DNA of 64,000 nucleotides. Source: Ancylomarina longa. Its GTDB lineage: Bacteria; Bacteroidota; Bacteroidia; Bacteroidales; Marinifilaceae. The position numbers were made by a program, and so were the translations under genes. The notes under the pieces were generated by a model. The model worked only from the letters and a program-made list of their open reading frames with translations, was not told the DNA's origin and did not search any database. The stretch lies in contig NZ_RJJX01000003.1 in NCBI RefSeq assembly GCF_003996985.1, positions 148,646 through 212,645 on the forward strand. Direction: 5' to 3'. Position 1 is the stretch's first letter. Each line of letters begins with the position of its first letter. This document shows positions 61,635 to 64,000 of this stretch, piece after piece.

Positions 61635-62945
61635 TTAAAGGTTGATTCTTTTGATATTAGCACCGATTGCATTTAATCGCAGATCAATATTTTCATAACC
61701 TCTATCGATTTGATCAATATTGTGAATCGTACTTGTTCCATCGGCTGATAATGCTGCGATCAGCAGTGCAACACCAGCTCTAATATCGGGTGATACCATA
61801 GTTGTAGCACGAAGTCGCTGTTCCTGATTTAGTCCAATTACAGTAGCACGATGTGGATCACATAAAATGATTTGAGCACCCATATCAATTAATTTATCCG
61901 TAAAAAACAATCGGCTTTCGAACATTTTCTGATGAATTAAAACGCTGCCTTTTGCTTGAGTTGCTACCACCAGAAATACACTCAAAAGATCTGGTGTTAA
62001 ACCTGGCCAAGGCGCATCGGCTATTGTAAGAATGGAGCCATCGATAAAAGTCTCAATTTGATACTTATCTTGTTTAGGAATAAAAATATCATCCCCATGA
62101 AGTTCTATTTTTATACCCAAACGGCGGAATGCATCCGGAATCATTCCTAATTCTTTAAAGGCAACGTCTTTTATCGTAATTTCAGATCTGGTCATTGCAG
62201 CCAAACCTATGAAACTACCTATTTCAATCATATCTGGAAGGATGCGGTGTTCACACCCAGTAAGTGAACTTACTCCTTTAATTTCCAGTAGATTGGAGCC
62301 AATTCCAGAGATTTTTGCTCCCATACGGATAAGCATTCGACACAATTGCTGTATATATGGTTCGCATGCTGCATTATAGATGGTCGTAGTACCTTGCGCC
62401 AAAACGGCAGCCATAATTATATTTGCAGTTCCGGTTACAGAAGCTTCGTCAAGCAGCATATAAGCTCCTTTTAGTTGATCGGCTTCTACTCGGTAAAAAT
62501 TCTCACCCGGATTGAAATGAAATTTGGCTCCTAATTTTTCAAACCCAATAAAATGGGTGTCTAATCTGCGGCGACCAATTTTATCTCCACCTGGACGAGG
62601 AATGTATCCTTTTCCAAAACGAGCCAATAGGGGACCAATTATCATTATTGAACCTCGTAAGGAAGATCCTTTGCGGGCAAATTCAGCTGAATTGAGATAT
62701 TCTAACTGAATATCCTTTGCTTCGAAGGTGTAGGAGTTTTTAGATTCTTGAGAAACACTCACTCCTAAATTAGATAATAATTCTATTAATTTATTAACAT
62801 CAAGAATGTTAGGGATATTGTGAATGGTTACTTTTTCTTCTGTTAACAGGGTAGCGCAAAGAATTTGTAAAGCTTCGTTTTTTGCTCCTTGAGGTGTGAG
62901 TTCACCCTTTAATGGTTGACCTCCTATAATTTCGAATGTGCTCAT
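61635..62945 (-). CDS. murA: UDP-N-acetylglucosamine 1-carboxyvinyltransferase with Asp in place of the loop Cys
   Basis: The 436-residue enzyme makes the first committed peptidoglycan precursor. K22-N23 (AKNEALQ) and the R-rich loop fit MurA. The catalytic-loop motif reads RPGGD121KIGRRRLDTH. In E. coli and many bacteria this residue is Cys115, the target of fosfomycin. Asp at this place is found in mycobacteria and chlamydiae and is associated with fosfomycin resistance. The length is usual (about 420-440). It follows the DUF4290 gene on the same strand after a terminator. Confidence 0.95.
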   Translation of the reverse strand: MSTFEIIGGQPLKGELTPQGAKNEALQILCATLLTEEKVTIHNIPNILDVNKLIELLSNLGVSVSQESKNSYTFEAKDIQLEYLNSAEFARKGSSLRGSIMIIGPLLARFGKGYIPRPGGDKIGRRRLDTHFIGFEKLGAKFHFNPGENFYRVEADQLKGAYMLLDEASVTGTANIIMAAVLAQGTTTIYNAACEPYIQQLCRMLIRMGAKISGIGSNLLEIKGVSSLTGCEHRILPDMIEIGSFIGLAAMTRSEITIKDVAFKELGMIPDAFRRLGIKIELHGDDIFIPKQDKYQIETFIDGSILTIADAPWPGLTPDLLSVFLVVATQAKGSVLIHQKMFESRLFFTDKLIDMGAQIILCDPHRATVIGLNQEQRLRATTMVSPDIRAGVALLIAALSADGTSTIHNIDQIDRGYENIDLRLNAIGANIKRINL

Positions 62946-63030
62946 TTGTTAAATGTTTTGGTGTGAATGAGAACTTAAAGATAAGTATAAAATATAATCA
63001 AAAAAGCATGTGACCTACTGGATTTGCACA

Positions 63031-63058
63031 AAAAAAACCGGTATAAAACCGGTTTTTT
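63031..63058 (-). terminator. Terminator of the DUF4290 gene
   Basis: AAAAAACCGGT and ACCGGTTTTTT form an 11-bp stem around a 5-nt loop, with A- and T-runs on each side so it can act on either strand. It starts 5 bp after the gene end. Confidence 0.8.
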
Positions 63059-63062
63059 GAAA

Positions 63063-63680
63063 TTATTTACTTTTACTGAATTTCCGATTATCGGGTCGGG
63101 AAGGTTTTCTTTTTTTATTTTTTTGTGAGTAATCCTTCTCTCGGCTTTCCCTTAATTTAAGTTCTTCAGGTATTTGAAGTTTCCCTTTGGATAATTCAAC
63201 AATATCCTTAAATATTTTTTCGTCAGGTACACTATCCTTATTCCATGTAGCATATGATTTTTTCATATGATTGGCAATCATTTGGATGAGAGCGTCTTTT
63301 TCCTTTTGTTCTTCAATTTCTATTGCTTTTTCCAACAATAATTCAATGGTACGCCCGTAGTGACGATACTTGATCCTCTGGTTACTGTAAGGCAATAATT
63401 CAGGCTTTTCGGCAAGTTTTTCTTTTGTAGGTGCCTCGTATGGAGAATCTATGTCAAGGCTAAAATCTGACATGATTGCAAGATGATCCCATAATTTGTG
63501 TCTGAAATCACTAACATCTCTAAGATGAGGGTACATATTACCCATTATAGCGATAATACTTTTAGCCACACGATTTCTTTCCTCCTTGTCTTCAACGGTC
63601 ATTGCAAAGTCAACCATCTTCTGAACATTTCGTCCATATTCAGGAAGTACAAGTTGTTTCCTGTTTGAATTATAATCCAT
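63063..63680 (-). CDS. DUF4290 protein
   Basis: The 205-residue cytosolic protein is mostly helical with a Lys/Arg-rich tail. The start YNSNRKQLVLPEYGRNVQKMV and the segment MYPHLRDVSDFRHKLWDHL are characteristic of DUF4290, a family restricted to Bacteroidota and often placed next to murA. No function is known. A cell-envelope or growth link is inferred only from this neighbourhood. Confidence 0.9.
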   Translation of the reverse strand: MDYNSNRKQLVLPEYGRNVQKMVDFAMTVEDKEERNRVAKSIIAIMGNMYPHLRDVSDFRHKLWDHLAIMSDFSLDIDSPYEAPTKEKLAEKPELLPYSNQRIKYRHYGRTIELLLEKAIEIEEQKEKDALIQMIANHMKKSYATWNKDSVPDEKIFKDIVELSKGKLQIPEELKLRESREKDYSQKNKKRKPSRPDNRKFSKSK

Positions 63681-64000
63681 CTATTTAAATGTTGTTTATT
63701 CTGGTAATATCAAATTTCATAAAGACAAATAAATCTCACATCTGTCAGATTATCAGCAGTCGGTTACCTTAACGAAATTGAAAAGTTTAAATATTAATAA
63801 TTTGGAGAGACTAAGATCTTATTGGTTATTACTATGAAGAACAAAAGAAATTTTAATGAATAGCCTTAAGGTAAACGGCAAATTCAGAAAGCCTTAGAAC
63901 TCACTGCAAATGTATGTGTTTTCTTTCTTCAATACAAATTGTTAATGATTTATCCTATAATTTTAAGTTTTGCAAATTTTAAAAGAAGTTGTTTTTGTCC
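63681..64000. other. Upstream region at window end
   Basis: 320 AT-rich bases upstream of the DUF4290 gene up to the window end. No open frame is convincing. It contains one full promoter match, listed separately, which implies a leader of about 220 nt. Confidence 0.5.
63907..63938 (-). promoter_or_regulatory. Full Bacteroidota-type promoter
   Basis: On the minus strand TTTG (63935-63938) and TACATTTG (63907-63914) are separated by 20 bp, the ideal arrangement. Transcription would start near 63902 and run toward the DUF4290 gene 220 bp away. A small RNA from the leader is possible but not supported by other signals. Confidence 0.6.

Overview
The window looks like chromosomal DNA of a Bacteroidota bacterium, most likely a marine facultative anaerobe near Marinilabiliales/Marinifilaceae. 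The order-level placement is inference. Evidence: AT-rich sequence; start codons without Shine-Dalgarno sites; several promoters of the Bacteroidota type (TTTG, about 19-20 bp, TAnnTTTG); and family content typical of the phylum, namely a DAHP synthase-chorismate mutase fusion, DUF3857, DUF4492, DUF4290, DUF4369 redoxins, a fused CcoN-CcoO, and a TonB-dependent receptor with a carboxypeptidase-regulatory-like domain. No rRNA, tRNA, CRISPR array, transposase or prophage gene was seen.

Layout. 1-2.8 kb: the end of a DUF3857/transglutaminase-like exported protein, then DAHP synthase-chorismate mutase. 2.9-6.0 kb (minus): a cytochrome bd operon (DUF4492 protein, cydA, cydB) with an extra 36-residue membrane protein after cydB. 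6.5-22.4 kb (plus): a long respiratory block. It begins with a three-gene module (Tat-exported Fe-S protein, NrfD-like membrane protein, membrane-anchored cytochrome c). It continues with a complete cbb3 oxidase locus (ccoI, ccoS, fused ccoNO, ccoQ-like, ccoP, ccoG, ccoH, a SafE-type protein), then an ECF sigma factor with a small zinc-binding-like partner and NrtS, and then envelope redox proteins (rhodanese-thioredoxin lipoprotein, OB-fold protein, YceI, thioredoxin). 22.5-29.3 kb: mixed metabolism (AhpD-like, PLP decarboxylase, Nramp transporter, SDR, SMP-30-like) and a 41-bp tandem repeat. 29.4-33.6 kb (minus): rsfS-ftsH-cdsA-psd. 33.8-44.1 kb: birA, a probable metal-uptake TonB receptor with a His-rich exported protein, pyrE, a Nudix hydrolase, AraC, isochorismatase, redoxin, serine hydrolase and coaD. 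44.1-51.3 kb: a signal-less metal-receptor-fold protein coupled to an SLC12-like transporter, a saccharopine dehydrogenase-like gene, and two repeat-rich gene-poor stretches. 51.3-56.1 kb (minus): ppx/gppA, a DNA-binding-domain-less sigma-54 activator, aspA and hydF, nearly abutting. 56.3-63.7 kb (minus): an ABC exporter, dnaJ-grpE, a TlpA-like protein, murA and DUF4290.

How it fits together. Two terminal oxidases of high oxygen affinity lie back to back. No bc1 or full alternative complex III gene is in the window. The Fe-S/NrfD/cytochrome c trio directly upstream of the cbb3 genes is therefore a good candidate for a compact menaquinol:cytochrome c oxidoreductase. With hydF-aspA (hydrogenase maturation) this suggests a microaerobic to anaerobic life style. 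The most unusual signals are this trio, whose Fe-S subunit lacks one cysteine in each of two cluster motifs; two unlisted small membrane proteins beside the oxidases; and three intergenic arrays with a period of about 20.5 bp or twice that, two of which share one degenerate motif.
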